This document shows, in pieces, positions 33,322 through 44,809 of a stretch of 64,000 nucleotides of DNA; the stretch's first letter is position 1; the number at the start of each line of letters is the position of its first letter. The stretch lies in contig CAWFPB010000001.1 in assembly GCA_963817755.1 (NCBI GenBank), forward strand, positions 434,001 to 498,000, given 5' to 3'. The stretch comes from Oleiagrimonas sp963817755. GTDB taxonomy: Bacteria; Pseudomonadota; Gammaproteobacteria; Xanthomonadales; Rhodanobacteraceae. Below the pieces are notes generated by a model. It made no database searches and had not been told where the DNA came from. It worked only from the letters and a program-made list of their open reading frames with translations. The translations under genes were made by a program, and so were the position numbers.

Positions 33322-34109
33322 TGCCCGCGACCGGGCTGCCACCGGACTGGCAGGCGGCAGGGGACACGCTCGAGGGCCGCGTCATCGCCATCACCGGTGC
33401 GACCGGCGGCCTGGGCAGCGCGGTGGCGAAGGCGGTCACCGCCGCCGGCGCCACGGCGGTGCTGATCGGCAAGCGCCAGCGGGCACTGGAAAAGCTCTAC
33501 GACGAGATGGTCGAGGCCGGCGGCAGCGAGCCGGTGATCGTGCCGCTGAACCTGGAAACCGCGACGCCGGACGAGTACGACGCCATGCTCGCGGCCCTGC
33601 GCGGCGAACTGGGCCGGCTGGACGGACTGGTGCATGCCGCGGCGCTGTTCGAGGGCCTGACCCCGATTGCGGTGCACTCGCCACAGGAGTGGCTGCGGGT
33701 GCTGCAGGTCAACGTGTCGGCGCCGTTCGCGCTGACCCAGGCCAGCCTGCCGCTGCTGACCGAAGCGCCCGACAGCGCAGTGGTGTTCGTCACCGACGAC
33801 CCCGAGCGCACGGCGCGCGCGCATTGGGGTGCCTACGGCGCCGGCAAGGCGGCCATCGAGCGCCTGGCCTCGATTCTGCACGAGGAAACCGAGGATTCCA
33901 GCCTGCGCACGCACCTGCTGCTGCCGGGACCGATGCGCACGCCGTTGCGGCGCATGGCCTGGTTCGGGGAGGACACCATGAAACAGCCGGCTCCCGACGC
34001 CACGGCGCAGGCGGTGGTCTACCTGCTGAGTGCCCAGGGCGCGACCGCGCGCGGTCGCACGCTGGACCTGCGTCCGGCCGAATCCAGCCAGCGCGAGCCG
34101 GCGCTCTGA
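33318..34109 (+). CDS. YciK-like short-chain dehydrogenase
   Basis: SDR-family oxidoreductase with a Rossmann fold. It has 263 residues. The cofactor motif ITGATGGLGSAVAK (about 26-39) and the catalytic AYGAGKAAIERLA Tyr-x-x-x-Lys pair (about 177-181) are visible. The usual Ser before it is replaced or displaced, as the stretch reads VFVTDDPERTARAHWG, so activity is uncertain. Its size and order resemble YciK; the substrate is unknown. The four-base overlap with grxD implies coupled translation. Confidence 0.8.
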   Translation: MMPATGLPPDWQAAGDTLEGRVIAITGATGGLGSAVAKAVTAAGATAVLIGKRQRALEKLYDEMVEAGGSEPVIVPLNLETATPDEYDAMLAALRGELGRLDGLVHAAALFEGLTPIAVHSPQEWLRVLQVNVSAPFALTQASLPLLTEAPDSAVVFVTDDPERTARAHWGAYGAGKAAIERLASILHEETEDSSLRTHLLLPGPMRTPLRRMAWFGEDTMKQPAPDATAQAVVYLLSAQGATARGRTLDLRPAESSQREPAL

Positions 34110-34208
34110 CACGACAGCGCCTCGCCGGCCGGCGAGGCGACGAGGCAAGTCCGGCGGTGTGCCGCGCGCACGCCGCGGACATCGAACCGACCCACGCGGA
34201 TCCATGCC

Positions 34209-34820
34209 ATGCAAGCGCACATGACCCCCTTGTCCGCCGGACTCCTGCTGTTCCTGATCATGGATCCGCTGGGCAACATCCCGTTCTTCCTGAGCCTTCT
34301 CAAGCACGTGCCGCCGCAGCGGCGGCGCTGGGTGGTGATCCGCGAACTGCTGATCGCCCTGGGCGTGCTGGCGGCCTTCCTGGTCGGCGGGCAGTACATC
34401 CTCAAGCTGCTGCAGCTCAAGCAAGAGTCGGTCAGCATCGGCGGCGGCATCGTGCTGTTCCTGATCGGCATCCGCATGGTGTTTCCCCCGGTCGACGGCG
34501 GCATCTTCGGCAAGCCCGGCGAGGGCGAGCCGTTCATCGTGCCCATGGCCATTCCCGGCGTGGCCGGCCCGTCAGCCATGGCGGCCCTGCTGCTGCTGGC
34601 CAGCAACCAGCCCGGTCGCCTGTTCGAGTGGGGCATTGCCCTGTTCCTGGCGTGGCTGGCGACCGCGGCGATCCTGCTCAGCGCCACCTACCTGTTCCGC
34701 TGGCTGGGCGAGAGCGTGCTGACCGCGCTGGAGCGCCTGATGGGCATGCTGCTGATCGCCCTTTCAGTGCAGATGTTCCTGGCCGGATTGGCGGCCTATT
34801 TCCATGCGAGTGGTTTCTGA
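34209..34820 (+). CDS. yhgN: MarC/YhgN family inner-membrane protein
   Basis: A 203-residue UPF0056/MarC-family protein with about six membrane helices. LLFLIMDPLGNIPFFLSLLK at the N-terminus, GGGIVLFLIGIRMVFPP and EPFIVPMAIPGVAGPSAMA in the middle, and ERLMGMLLIALSVQMFLAGL at the end match my memory of E. coli YhgN closely. The transported substrate is not known; the family was once linked to multiple antibiotic resistance, without support. Confidence 0.88.
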   Translation: MQAHMTPLSAGLLLFLIMDPLGNIPFFLSLLKHVPPQRRRWVVIRELLIALGVLAAFLVGGQYILKLLQLKQESVSIGGGIVLFLIGIRMVFPPVDGGIFGKPGEGEPFIVPMAIPGVAGPSAMAALLLLASNQPGRLFEWGIALFLAWLATAAILLSATYLFRWLGESVLTALERLMGMLLIALSVQMFLAGLAAYFHASGF

Positions 34821-34968
34821 GGCACGATGAGGGGTAGGGGGAGCGGCATGTCCTCGGGGCATGCACAGGAATGGACCGGCACCGCCGTAAACAGACCGAC
34901 ATGATGATGGTCGACCTCCTGTAACACGGCGTTGCCACATTGGCCGGGCAGATAGGGAGGCAGCCGTC

Positions 34969-36678
34969 ATGCTCAGCGTCGAGGAAACCCTGAAGTCCCG
35001 GATGCCGTGGCTGGCCAACCGCCCGCGCATCCGCAAGCCGGTAGCGAGCCTTCTCGGCCGCCTGGCTGCCGAGGAACACTTCAACCGCATTCTCCAGGAT
35101 CTGGAAGGTCAGGAAGGATTCGCGTTCGTGGAGCGTGGACTCCAGTTGCTGGGGGTGGATATCCGCCTGCGGCCACGCGACCGCGACAACATCCCCGCCG
35201 AAGGGCCGCTGATCGTCGTCGCCAACCACCCGCTGGGCATGCTCGATGCCCTGGCCGTGTTGCAGATGATCGGTTGGGTGCGGCAGGACGTGCGCATCCT
35301 CGGCAACGATGTCCTGACCATGATGCCCGGGCTGGCGCCGCTGCTGCTGCCGGTGGACGTGTTCGGCAAGGGTGCGGCCTCGCGTCTGCGCGGGGTGTAC
35401 CGTGCCCTGCAGGAGGGGCAGGCCCTGATTCTGTTCCCCGCCGGCGAGGTTTCGCGCATGGGGCCGTCCGGCGTGCGCGATGGCGGCTGGTCGGAAGGCT
35501 TCGCACGCCTGGCCATGCGCAGCGGAGCCACGGTGCTTCCCGTGCATATCGCGGCTCGTAATTCGGCGGCCTTCTACGGTCTTTCGATGCTGGCCAAGCC
35601 GCTGGCGACGGCCATGCTGCCGCGCGAGGCACTGCTGCCGCGACGCCGTATCGGCTTGCGGGTGGGCCGGCCGGTGGACGTGGAGGAACTCAAGCAGCGC
35701 TGTGACGGCCAACCGCGCCAGGCGGCCCGGTTGATGCGACGTCACGTGTATCGCCTGGCCCATGGCCGCGGGCTGATCTTCGGGGGACAGGAGCCCCTGG
35801 CCGCGGCCGAGCCGGCCGAGGCGGTGGCGGCCGGGCTGGCCGCGCAGGGTGAGCTGCTGGCCGACCTGTCCGACGGCAAGCAGGCCTGGCTGGTGCCGGG
35901 CAGCGAGGACAGTTGCGTGATGCGCGAGATCGGGCGCCTGCGCGAATACACCTTCCGCCGCGTCGGCGAGGGCACGGGCATGCGCTCCGACCTGGACCGC
36001 TACGATGCCTGGTACGAGCACCTGGTCCTGTGGGATCCGCAGGAGTCGCGCATGGTCGGCGCCTATCGCTTCGGCCATGCCGGGCGCATTCTTGCCGAGC
36101 GCGGCGTGAAGGGCCTGTACAGCGCCAGCCTGTTCAGGTACACCGAGCGCAGCCAGGAGTCACTGAAGCAGGGCCTGGAGCTGGGGCGCAGCTTCATCGC
36201 GCCGGCCTACTGGCGCTCGCGTGCCCTGGACCAGTTGTGGCGGGGCATCGGCCTGTACCTGCGGCGGCATCCGGAGCTGCGTTTCCTGTTCGGTCCGGTG
36301 AGCTTGTCGGTGAGCCTGCCGCGCGAGGCGCGCGAGTGGATCGTGGCCGCGCACCGGCACTATTTCGGCTGTGAAGGGCTGGCCACGGCACGACGCCCCT
36401 TCGCGATCTCGCCGCAGGTGGTCGACGGGGTGCGCAAGGAACTGGACGGACTGGAGCCGGTGGCCGGCCTCGGACGACTGCGACACCGCCTGGATGCGCT
36501 CGGCGTGAGCATGCCGGTCCTGTACCGCCAGTACGTGGACCTGGTGCGGCCCGAGGGCGTGCAATTCCTGGATTTCGGCGAGGATCCCGGATTTTCGGGA
36601 TGCGTGGATGGTCTGGTGATGCTGGATCTCAAGCACCTGAAGCCGTCCAAGCGGAGCCGCTATCTGGGCGCGTCCTGA
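34969..36678 (+). CDS. two-domain acyltransferase, OlsF-like (PlsC + OlsB-type GNAT)
   Basis: A 569-residue protein. The N-terminal PlsC-type domain (about 60-250) has the acyltransferase motif VVANHPLGMLDAL, LFPAGEVSRMG and a VLPVHIAARNS block. The C-terminal domain (about 290-560) has VMREIGRLREYTFRRVGEGTG and GAYRFGHAGRIL, typical of OlsB-type N-acyltransferases. LELGRSFIAPAYWRSRALDQLW is a further OlsB-like block. The order matches OlsF, the bifunctional ornithine-lipid synthase known from Serratia and Flavobacteria. A role in ornithine or related amino-lipid synthesis is therefore likely but inferred. It stands alone on the plus strand. Confidence 0.78.
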   Translation: MLSVEETLKSRMPWLANRPRIRKPVASLLGRLAAEEHFNRILQDLEGQEGFAFVERGLQLLGVDIRLRPRDRDNIPAEGPLIVVANHPLGMLDALAVLQMIGWVRQDVRILGNDVLTMMPGLAPLLLPVDVFGKGAASRLRGVYRALQEGQALILFPAGEVSRMGPSGVRDGGWSEGFARLAMRSGATVLPVHIAARNSAAFYGLSMLAKPLATAMLPREALLPRRRIGLRVGRPVDVEELKQRCDGQPRQAARLMRRHVYRLAHGRGLIFGGQEPLAAAEPAEAVAAGLAAQGELLADLSDGKQAWLVPGSEDSCVMREIGRLREYTFRRVGEGTGMRSDLDRYDAWYEHLVLWDPQESRMVGAYRFGHAGRILAERGVKGLYSASLFRYTERSQESLKQGLELGRSFIAPAYWRSRALDQLWRGIGLYLRRHPELRFLFGPVSLSVSLPREAREWIVAAHRHYFGCEGLATARRPFAISPQVVDGVRKELDGLEPVAGLGRLRHRLDALGVSMPVLYRQYVDLVRPEGVQFLDFGEDPGFSGCVDGLVMLDLKHLKPSKRSRYLGAS

Positions 36679-36901
36679 AGCGGACACTTTGCTTGCTGGC
36701 AAAAGGCACGATGTGTCGCGCCAGGGACATCAAAATGTCATGGTTTTGGTGTTAAAGTAGCATTAATCGGCACTTGGCGATGCGACATCGTGCCGGTTTC
36801 CAATAATGGGGACAGCCTACGAGTGGATCCAGCGGATTGCACCGCAGACGCTGTCCTGTTGCTTGATCCAAGACCAGCTCGATGTGAGTAGGGGAAAAAC
36901 A

Positions 36902-39900
36902 ATGACGAGAATCTTCAAAGCGCGCGCATTGCCGTTGGCGATCGCCACGCTGCTGGCGGCATCGCCAGTGATGGCCCAGAACGTGACCTCGGCCGGCGTC
37001 AGCGGTCGCGTGGTCGATGCACAGGGCAAGCCTGTCGCGGGTGCCACCGTGCAGATCGTGCACGAGCCGTCCGGCACCACCAAGGTGGTGACCACCAATG
37101 CCGACGGCCGCTATACCGCGCAGGGCCTGCGCGTGGGCGGTCCGTTCGACATCACCGTGTCCAAGTCGGGCATGACCAAGAGCGAGAAGGACAACGTCTA
37201 CCTGCAGCTGGGCCAGGTGTCCTCGGTCAACCTGGCCATGGGCGCGGAAATGGCCAAGGCGCAGAAGCTGGGCACGGTCACCGTGACCTCCTCGGCCCTG
37301 ACCGACACGTTCAACCCGGACAACAAGGGCCTGTCAACGAACGTGTCCCATACGGAGCTGGAGGCCAACCCGGTTGCCAACCGCTCCATCGACGACGTGG
37401 CGCGACTGGACCCGCGCATCAACGTGGTCAACCAGGGCGACGGTTCGATCTCGGCCATGGGCCTGCCCAACCGCTACAACAGCATCCAGGTCGATGGCGT
37501 GGGCGTGGGCGACCCGTTCGGCCTGAACGCCAACGGCCTGCCGTACCAGAACACCCCGATCTCGCAGGACACGATCGAGGAGTACAACCTCTCGACCTCG
37601 AACTTCGACGTCACCTCCGACACCGTCGGCGCCGACATCAACGCCGTGACCAAGTCGGGCACCAACCAGTTCCACGGTTCGGTCTACTACGTCTATCAGA
37701 ACGCCAAGGACATGGTCGGCAAGGCCGGCTGGCTGGACTCCAGCAACCCGGGCTACGACTACAACGGCTTCGACAAGAACACCACGACCGGCTTCACCCT
37801 GGGCGGCCCGATCCTCAAGGACAAGCTGTTCTTCTTCGTGTCCGCCGAGAAGCAGAAGGTCACCGGCATCGGCGCCGGCGCATCCACTGGCCTGGATCCC
37901 AGCCTGGGCAACGGTCCGTCCAGCGCCTACAGCGTCTCGCCGGGTGATCTGCAGCAGGTCATCAACATCGCCAAGAACCTGGGCCTGCAGCCGGGCACCT
38001 ACGGTGGCGCCAGCGGCGTGACCCTGGATGACAAGCGCTACCTGGCCAAGATCGACTGGAACATCACCGACAACCACCGCATGTCCCTGGCCGTGAACAA
38101 GACCCAGGAAACGCTGCCGGTCACTGCCGGCAACTCGTCCAGCTCGGTTGGCCTGACCAGCTACACCTATACCCAGGCGATCAAGACCGACAACATCTCG
38201 CTGCAGTTCTTCGACGACTGGTCGGACAACTTCTCCACCCAGACCAAGTTCGGCTACCAGCACTTCACGCAGAACACCAATGTGCCTGCGCAGCAGCCGG
38301 ACATCCAGGTGTACACGGGTGCGCACTCGTCGGTGTACCTGGGCGAGAACCAGTATCGCCACTACAACAAGATCGACACCAAGAAGGCGACGTTCTTCTT
38401 CGCCGGCACCTATTACGCCGGTGACCACACGATCAAGGGCGGCATCTACGCCGAGCGCAACAAGATCTACAACCTGTTCGGCAAGACCGAGTTCGGTGCG
38501 TACCGCTTCTACAGCATCGCCGACTTCGCCAATGCCCAGTACGGTTCCTACAACCTGTATCAGCCGGCGCCGGGCTACACGATCAACGACGTGGCCGCCC
38601 AGTGGACCTACTCGCAGTACAGCCCGTTCATCCAGGACACCTGGCAGGTCAACGACAACCTGTCGGTGCAGTACGGCGTGCGCGTGGATATCCCGAAGGC
38701 GAACAAGAAGCCGATCTACAACCCGGTCTTCCAGCAGACCTTCGGCTATCCGAACAACAACACGCTGGGCTTCAAGAACAAGGTCATCGAGCCGCGCTTC
38801 TCGTTCAACTACACCTTCGACACCGAGCGCATGACCCAGCTGCGTGGCGGCGTGGGCCTGTTCCAGACCTTCCCGCCGACGGTATGGCTGACCAACCCGT
38901 ACCAGAACAACGGCATGACGCAGGTCTCCTACAGCTCCTATGACCCGTCCACCACGCCATTCAGCCCGGATCCGTTCAACCAGCCGATCCCGCCGGGCGG
39001 ACCCAACGGCGGCCGCATGGATGTCGACACGATTTCGTCGAACTTCAAGCTGCCGACCGTCTGGAAGATGAGCCTGGCCCTGGACCGCGAACTGCCGTGG
39101 TGGCACATGATCGGATCGATCGAGTACCAGCACACCCAGGCCAAGAACGCGATCTTCTACAAGGCCATCAATATCGGTACGCCGACCGGCACGCTGCCGG
39201 ACGGCCGCTACCAGTACTGGTCCGATCCGACCACCGGAACCGGCGGCACCAATACCGGCGCCGATCCGAGCTTCACCCGCGGCTACCACGCATCGACCCT
39301 GCTGACCAACACCAACAAGGGCAAGACCGACAGCGTGACCCTGGCGTTGAAGAAGCCGTTCTCCGGTGACTGGGCAGCGTCGGCAGCGTTCACCCTGACG
39401 CATGCCACCGAGGTCAACCCGGGCGGAAGCTCGCAGGCGTCCTCGGGCTACAAGTACTGGGCACGGGTCAATCCGAACCAGAACGTCGCCAGCACGGCCG
39501 ATCGCAACATCGCGCAGAGCGTGAAGCTTGGCGTCACCTGGCGGCATGCCTTCTTCGGCAACTACAACACCATGGTGTCGGCGTTCTACACCGGCCACAC
39601 CGGCCTGCCGTACACCTGGATCTTCTCCAGCCACTACTACGGCGACGTCAACGGCGACGGCATCGGCTATGAGGATCCGGCCTACATCCCGAAGGTCAAC
39701 GATCCGATCGTGTCCTACGGTTCGGCCTCGGCCCAGCAGATCCAGGCGTTCCAGGACTACATCAACAACGATCCCTACCTGAGCACCCATCGCGGCCAGA
39801 TTGCCGGTCTCAACCAAGCGCGCTATCCGTGGGTCAACCGGATGGACGTGAGCTTCCAGCAGGAAGTGCCGGGCCTGTTCAAGGACAACAAGGGCATCAT

Positions 39901-40135
39901 TCGCCTGGATATCTACAACTTCCTGAACATGCTGAACAAGAGCTGGGGCCAGACCCGCAACCTGTCCTACGACACCCGTTCGCTGGTCGGTTACAGCGGC
40001 ATCAATGCCCAGGGCCAGTATGTGTATGACCTGAGCTCCACTCCGCAGCAGCTGCAGACGTACGACGCCGGCAGCAACCCGACCCGCGTGGTGTCGCGCT
40101 GGTCGGCCATGCTGACGCTCAAGTACACCTTCTGA
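36902..40135 (+). CDS. Oar-like TonB-dependent outer-membrane receptor
   Basis: A 1077-residue outer-membrane protein from the ATG at 36902 (AGGGG upstream). The signal peptide (LPLAIATLLAASPVMAQ) is followed by a carboxypeptidase-regulatory-like domain (about 32-105, GVSGRVVDAQGKPVAGATV) and a plug with RSIDDVARLDPRINVV. A long beta-barrel ends in LTLKYTF, the C-terminal aromatic needed for BAM insertion. Such Oar/OmpA-related receptors are abundant in Xanthomonadales; the ligand is unknown and may be a peptide or protein fragment. No TonB, peptidase or regulator gene is adjacent. A good terminator follows. Confidence 0.88.
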   Translation: MTRIFKARALPLAIATLLAASPVMAQNVTSAGVSGRVVDAQGKPVAGATVQIVHEPSGTTKVVTTNADGRYTAQGLRVGGPFDITVSKSGMTKSEKDNVYLQLGQVSSVNLAMGAEMAKAQKLGTVTVTSSALTDTFNPDNKGLSTNVSHTELEANPVANRSIDDVARLDPRINVVNQGDGSISAMGLPNRYNSIQVDGVGVGDPFGLNANGLPYQNTPISQDTIEEYNLSTSNFDVTSDTVGADINAVTKSGTNQFHGSVYYVYQNAKDMVGKAGWLDSSNPGYDYNGFDKNTTTGFTLGGPILKDKLFFFVSAEKQKVTGIGAGASTGLDPSLGNGPSSAYSVSPGDLQQVINIAKNLGLQPGTYGGASGVTLDDKRYLAKIDWNITDNHRMSLAVNKTQETLPVTAGNSSSSVGLTSYTYTQAIKTDNISLQFFDDWSDNFSTQTKFGYQHFTQNTNVPAQQPDIQVYTGAHSSVYLGENQYRHYNKIDTKKATFFFAGTYYAGDHTIKGGIYAERNKIYNLFGKTEFGAYRFYSIADFANAQYGSYNLYQPAPGYTINDVAAQWTYSQYSPFIQDTWQVNDNLSVQYGVRVDIPKANKKPIYNPVFQQTFGYPNNNTLGFKNKVIEPRFSFNYTFDTERMTQLRGGVGLFQTFPPTVWLTNPYQNNGMTQVSYSSYDPSTTPFSPDPFNQPIPPGGPNGGRMDVDTISSNFKLPTVWKMSLALDRELPWWHMIGSIEYQHTQAKNAIFYKAINIGTPTGTLPDGRYQYWSDPTTGTGGTNTGADPSFTRGYHASTLLTNTNKGKTDSVTLALKKPFSGDWAASAAFTLTHATEVNPGGSSQASSGYKYWARVNPNQNVASTADRNIAQSVKLGVTWRHAFFGNYNTMVSAFYTGHTGLPYTWIFSSHYYGDVNGDGIGYEDPAYIPKVNDPIVSYGSASAQQIQAFQDYINNDPYLSTHRGQIAGLNQARYPWVNRMDVSFQQEVPGLFKDNKGIIRLDIYNFLNMLNKSWGQTRNLSYDTRSLVGYSGINAQGQYVYDLSSTPQQLQTYDAGSNPTRVVSRWSAMLTLKYTF

Positions 40136-40159
40136 TCCGGTCTTTCCGGAGATCCACGA

Positions 40160-40189
40160 GCCGGCGTCCGCAAGGGCGCCGGCTTTTTT
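40160..40189 (+). terminator. rho-independent terminator after the Oar-like gene
   Basis: GCCGGCG (40160-40166) pairs with CGCCGGC (40177-40183) and is followed by T6, 25 bases after the stop. Confidence 0.85.
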
Positions 40190-40320
40190 CTTGCATGCCT
40201 GCATCGGTTGCGATAGCCATCCCCGCGGCTTGACCTGAAGCGGGCGGGCCGCAAAGCTTGCGGGGCGTCACTTTTGCAACTGCGTCGCGAGCCGGTTGCG
40301 TTGCAGGCGCCCAAGGAGCC

Positions 40321-41742
40321 ATGAACGTGAGAAACCCCGACGCCGGCCAAGCCGGTTCCGCTTCCGTCAGCGCGCGCATTTCGCCCGCCGGCGGACTCGA
40401 TATCCTTTCCCGCAACGAAGTCGCGCGCCTGCGCGACGCCAGCAGTTCCGGCCTGCACGCGCTGCTTCGGCGCTGTGCGCTGGCCGTGTTGACCTCGGGC
40501 AGCCTCAGCGACGATCCGCGCGGCATGCTCGAGCAGTTCCCCGATTTCGACATCCAGGTGCGGCAGCAGGAGCGCGGCATCAAGATCGAGTTGCAGAACG
40601 CCCCGCCTCAGGCTTTCGTCGACGGCGAGATCATCCGCGGCATCAACGAGCTGCTGGTGGCGGTGGTGCGCGACATCGTCTACGTCGCCACCCAGATCGC
40701 CCCGCGCGAGTTCACCGAGGCCGGGTCCGAGGGCCTGACCCAGATCGTGTTCGAGATCCTGCGCAACGCGCGCATCCTGCGCACCCACATGGACCCGAAC
40801 CTGGTGGTGTGCTGGGGTGGACACTCGATATCGCGTCACGAGTACGACTACACCAAGGCCGTCGGCTACCAGCTGGGCCTGCGCATGCTCGACATCTGCA
40901 CCGGCTGCGGCCCGGGCGCGATGAAGGGCCCGATGAAGGGCGCGACCATCGCCCATGCCAAGCAGCGCCGACGGCGCAACCGCTACATCGGCGTGACCGA
41001 GCCGGGCATTATCGCCGCCGAATCGCCCAACCCGATCGTCAACCACCTGGTGATCATGCCCGACATCGAGAAGCGCCTGGAGGCCTTCGTGCGCATGGGC
41101 CACGGCATCATCGTGTTCCCGGGCGGCGTGGGCACCGCCGAGGAGATCCTCTACCTGCTGGGCATCCTGCTGCATCCGGGCAACCGCGACATCCCGTTCC
41201 CGCTGGTGTTCAGCGGACCGACCAGCGCCGCCGACTATTTCGAGCAGATCGACCGTTTCCTGCGCCTGGCCCTGGGCGACGACGTCGCCCGTCGCTACCA
41301 GATCATCATCGACGATCCGCCCGCGGTCGCACGCACCATGATGCGCGGCCTGGAGAAGGTCAGGAACTACCGCCTGGACACCAAGGACGCGTTCTTCTTC
41401 AACTGGTCGCTGGATGTTCCCTACGACTTCCAGCAGCCGTTCGCGCCCACCCACGAGGCCATGGGCGACCTGCGCATCCACCGTGATCGCCCGCGGCACG
41501 AGCTGGCGGCCGACCTGCGGCGGGCGTTCTCCGGCATCGTCGCCGGCAACGTCAAGGAAGAAGGCATGCGGGCCATCGAGCAGCACGGCCCGTTCCGCAT
41601 CGACGGCGACCCGCAGATCATGCACGCGCTGGATACGCTGCTGCAGGCCTTCGTCGACCAGCAGCGCATGAAATTGCCAGGCGGCAGCGCCTACGAGCCC
41701 TGTTACCGGGTCGCGCGCGGGGAAGGCGCGACATCGGCTTGA
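40321..41742 (+). CDS. ppnN: nucleotide 5'-monophosphate nucleosidase PpnN (YgdH)
   Basis: LOG-fold enzyme that hydrolyses purine and pyrimidine NMPs to base and ribose 5-phosphate, regulated by (p)ppGpp in E. coli. It has 473 residues from the ATG at 40321 (GGAG upstream). The N-terminal domain (about 1-130) precedes the Rossmann-like LOG core. The core has VCWGGHSISRHEYDY, DICTGCGPGAMKGPMKGA and the signature VFPGGVGTAEEILYLLG (about 279-295). The C-terminal domain has KDAFFFNWSLDVPYDFQQPF. Length and domains match the family. Confidence 0.92.
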   Translation: MNVRNPDAGQAGSASVSARISPAGGLDILSRNEVARLRDASSSGLHALLRRCALAVLTSGSLSDDPRGMLEQFPDFDIQVRQQERGIKIELQNAPPQAFVDGEIIRGINELLVAVVRDIVYVATQIAPREFTEAGSEGLTQIVFEILRNARILRTHMDPNLVVCWGGHSISRHEYDYTKAVGYQLGLRMLDICTGCGPGAMKGPMKGATIAHAKQRRRRNRYIGVTEPGIIAAESPNPIVNHLVIMPDIEKRLEAFVRMGHGIIVFPGGVGTAEEILYLLGILLHPGNRDIPFPLVFSGPTSAADYFEQIDRFLRLALGDDVARRYQIIIDDPPAVARTMMRGLEKVRNYRLDTKDAFFFNWSLDVPYDFQQPFAPTHEAMGDLRIHRDRPRHELAADLRRAFSGIVAGNVKEEGMRAIEQHGPFRIDGDPQIMHALDTLLQAFVDQQRMKLPGGSAYEPCYRVARGEGATSA

Positions 41743-41779
41743 CACAGAGGCGTATCGCGGCAAAAATGCGCAGCTCACT

Positions 41780-41806
41780 GCCCGGATAGCTCAGCTGGTC
41801 GAGCAT
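41780..41806 (+). other. tRNA-Phe-like 5' fragment (acceptor and D-arm only)
   Basis: GCCCGGATAGCTCAGCTGG followed by TCGAGCA (41780-41805) reproduces the 5' third of a tRNA, closest to tRNA-Phe. The anticodon arm, T arm and matching 3' acceptor are absent. Downstream the sequence folds into hairpins: GCGAAAGTCC with GGACTTCGC (41816-41837) and CATGGAG with CTCCATG (41857-41885). It may be a tRNA remnant left by an excision or recombination event, or part of a small RNA. Confidence 0.55.
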
Positions 41807-41913
41807 TCGGTGCTTGCGAAAGTCCAGTGGACTTCGCGCTGAAAGCGAGGGTGTGGCATGGAGGCCGAACGAAAGATGCTCCATGGACGGATACCCCGCG
41901 AAAAGTTTGAAAT

Positions 41914-41990
41914 GCCCGAATAGCTCAGCTGGTTAGAGCACTAGACTGTTAATCTGGGGGTCCTTGGTTCGAGTCCAAGTTCGGGCGCCA
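41914..41990 (+). tRNA. tRNA-Asn (anticodon GTT)
   Basis: Full cloverleaf: acceptor GCCCGAA/TTCGGGC, D arm AGCTCAGCTGGTTAGAGC, anticodon stem CTAGA/TCTGG with loop CTGTTAA, T arm CTTGG-TTCGAGT-CCAAG, encoded CCA at 41988-41990. It is 77 bases long. Confidence 0.95.
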
Positions 41991-41997
41991 GACATGC

Positions 41998-42033
41998 AAA
42001 AGGCCCTGCGTTCGCGCAGGGCCTTTTGCTTTT
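41998..42033 (+). terminator. terminator after tRNA-Asn
   Basis: AAAAGGCCCTGCG (41998-42010), TTCG loop, CGCAGGGCCTTTT (42015-42027), then GCTTTT. The perfect 13-base stem flanked by A4/T4 can also serve the convergent gspH-like gene, which ends at 42046. Confidence 0.88.
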
Positions 42034-42045
42034 CCACGACGGGCT

Positions 42046-42573
42046 TCAGCGGCAGCGCGAGGCATCGACCTGTTCCAGGCGGATGCGCCCGGAATTGGAC
42101 ACCACCACGGCGGTCACCTTGTCCGGGCGGTCGTGCTCGGGGCAGATGCGCAGGGTCAGGTTGCTGCCCGGTGCACTGCCGTTCGGATGGTAGTACACCC
42201 GGTAGCGCCCGCGACTGGCGCGCACGTGCACGCCATCCAGTGGCGGGTGCGTCACCAGCGGCGTGGCATCCGGCTGTCCATCATCGTCGTAGTCGATGCC
42301 GATCAGCCAGCCCTCGTCCCAGGCGTCGTCGCCGCTGCACTTGTGGCCATCCCGGCTGGGGCACAGCAGCATGCGACGCTGGCGCTCGATGGACAGCATG
42401 CGCGTGGCGCGCAGCGCACTGCTGACGGCCTGCGTGGCCGTACCGGCCCGATGGTGGCGCAACATGGCATGCATGGACGGAATGGCCAGGCTGGCGAGGA
42501 TGGCCCCGATGGCGAGGACGATGATCTGCTCGATCAGGGTGAATCCGTGTTCGGCGCGGGCCGGTATGTACAT
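42046..42573 (-). CDS. GspH/FimT-type pseudopilin
   Basis: Type IV pilin-like minor pilin of 175 residues. The prepilin peptidase site is HGFTLIEQIIVLAIGAILA (cleavage after Gly, Glu at +5), followed by the hydrophobic helix and a globular domain with RMLLCPSRDGHKCSGDDAWDEGWLI. Two cysteine pairs are likely (LLCPSRDGHKC and LRICPEHD...ASRC). The start at 42573 is chosen for proximity to the prepilin motif; an in-frame ATG at 42603 would add ten residues. It is an orphan: no other pilus gene is within the window. Confidence 0.82.
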   Translation of the reverse strand: MYIPARAEHGFTLIEQIIVLAIGAILASLAIPSMHAMLRHHRAGTATQAVSSALRATRMLSIERQRRMLLCPSRDGHKCSGDDAWDEGWLIGIDYDDDGQPDATPLVTHPPLDGVHVRASRGRYRVYYHPNGSAPGSNLTLRICPEHDRPDKVTAVVVSNSGRIRLEQVDASRCR

Positions 42574-42723
42574 GGGAGGCGTTCCTTGCGGTCCTTCTTC
42601 CATGCTGGGGGGGCCGGCGAGCCACCGGTAGCGGTGCCTACCGTGATCCATCGTGGGCGTGTGCGCAGGGGGCTGTGGGCGCACGCCCGTATAATCGAAG
42701 TCCTTTGACGCAGGTGCGTGGGC

Positions 42724-44742
<2,019 letters not shown>

Positions 44743-44769
44743 GCTTGTCCAGATCGTCCCTGCAGGTGC

Positions 44770-44798
44770 TTGTGACGGTCCGGGGCCTCGGCTACAAT
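44770..44798 (+). promoter_or_regulatory. promoter of tRNA-Val
   Basis: TTGTGA (44770-44775), exactly 17 bases, TACAAT (44793-44798), with a GC-rich discriminator-like stretch before the tRNA start at 44810. Confidence 0.7.
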
Positions 44799-44809
44799 GC
44801 GCGGCTCCC

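Noticed and set aside
37334..40204. Minus-strand open frame of 956 codons opposite the Oar-like gene
   Set aside because: It is a shadow of the receptor gene, with no ribosome site or family features.
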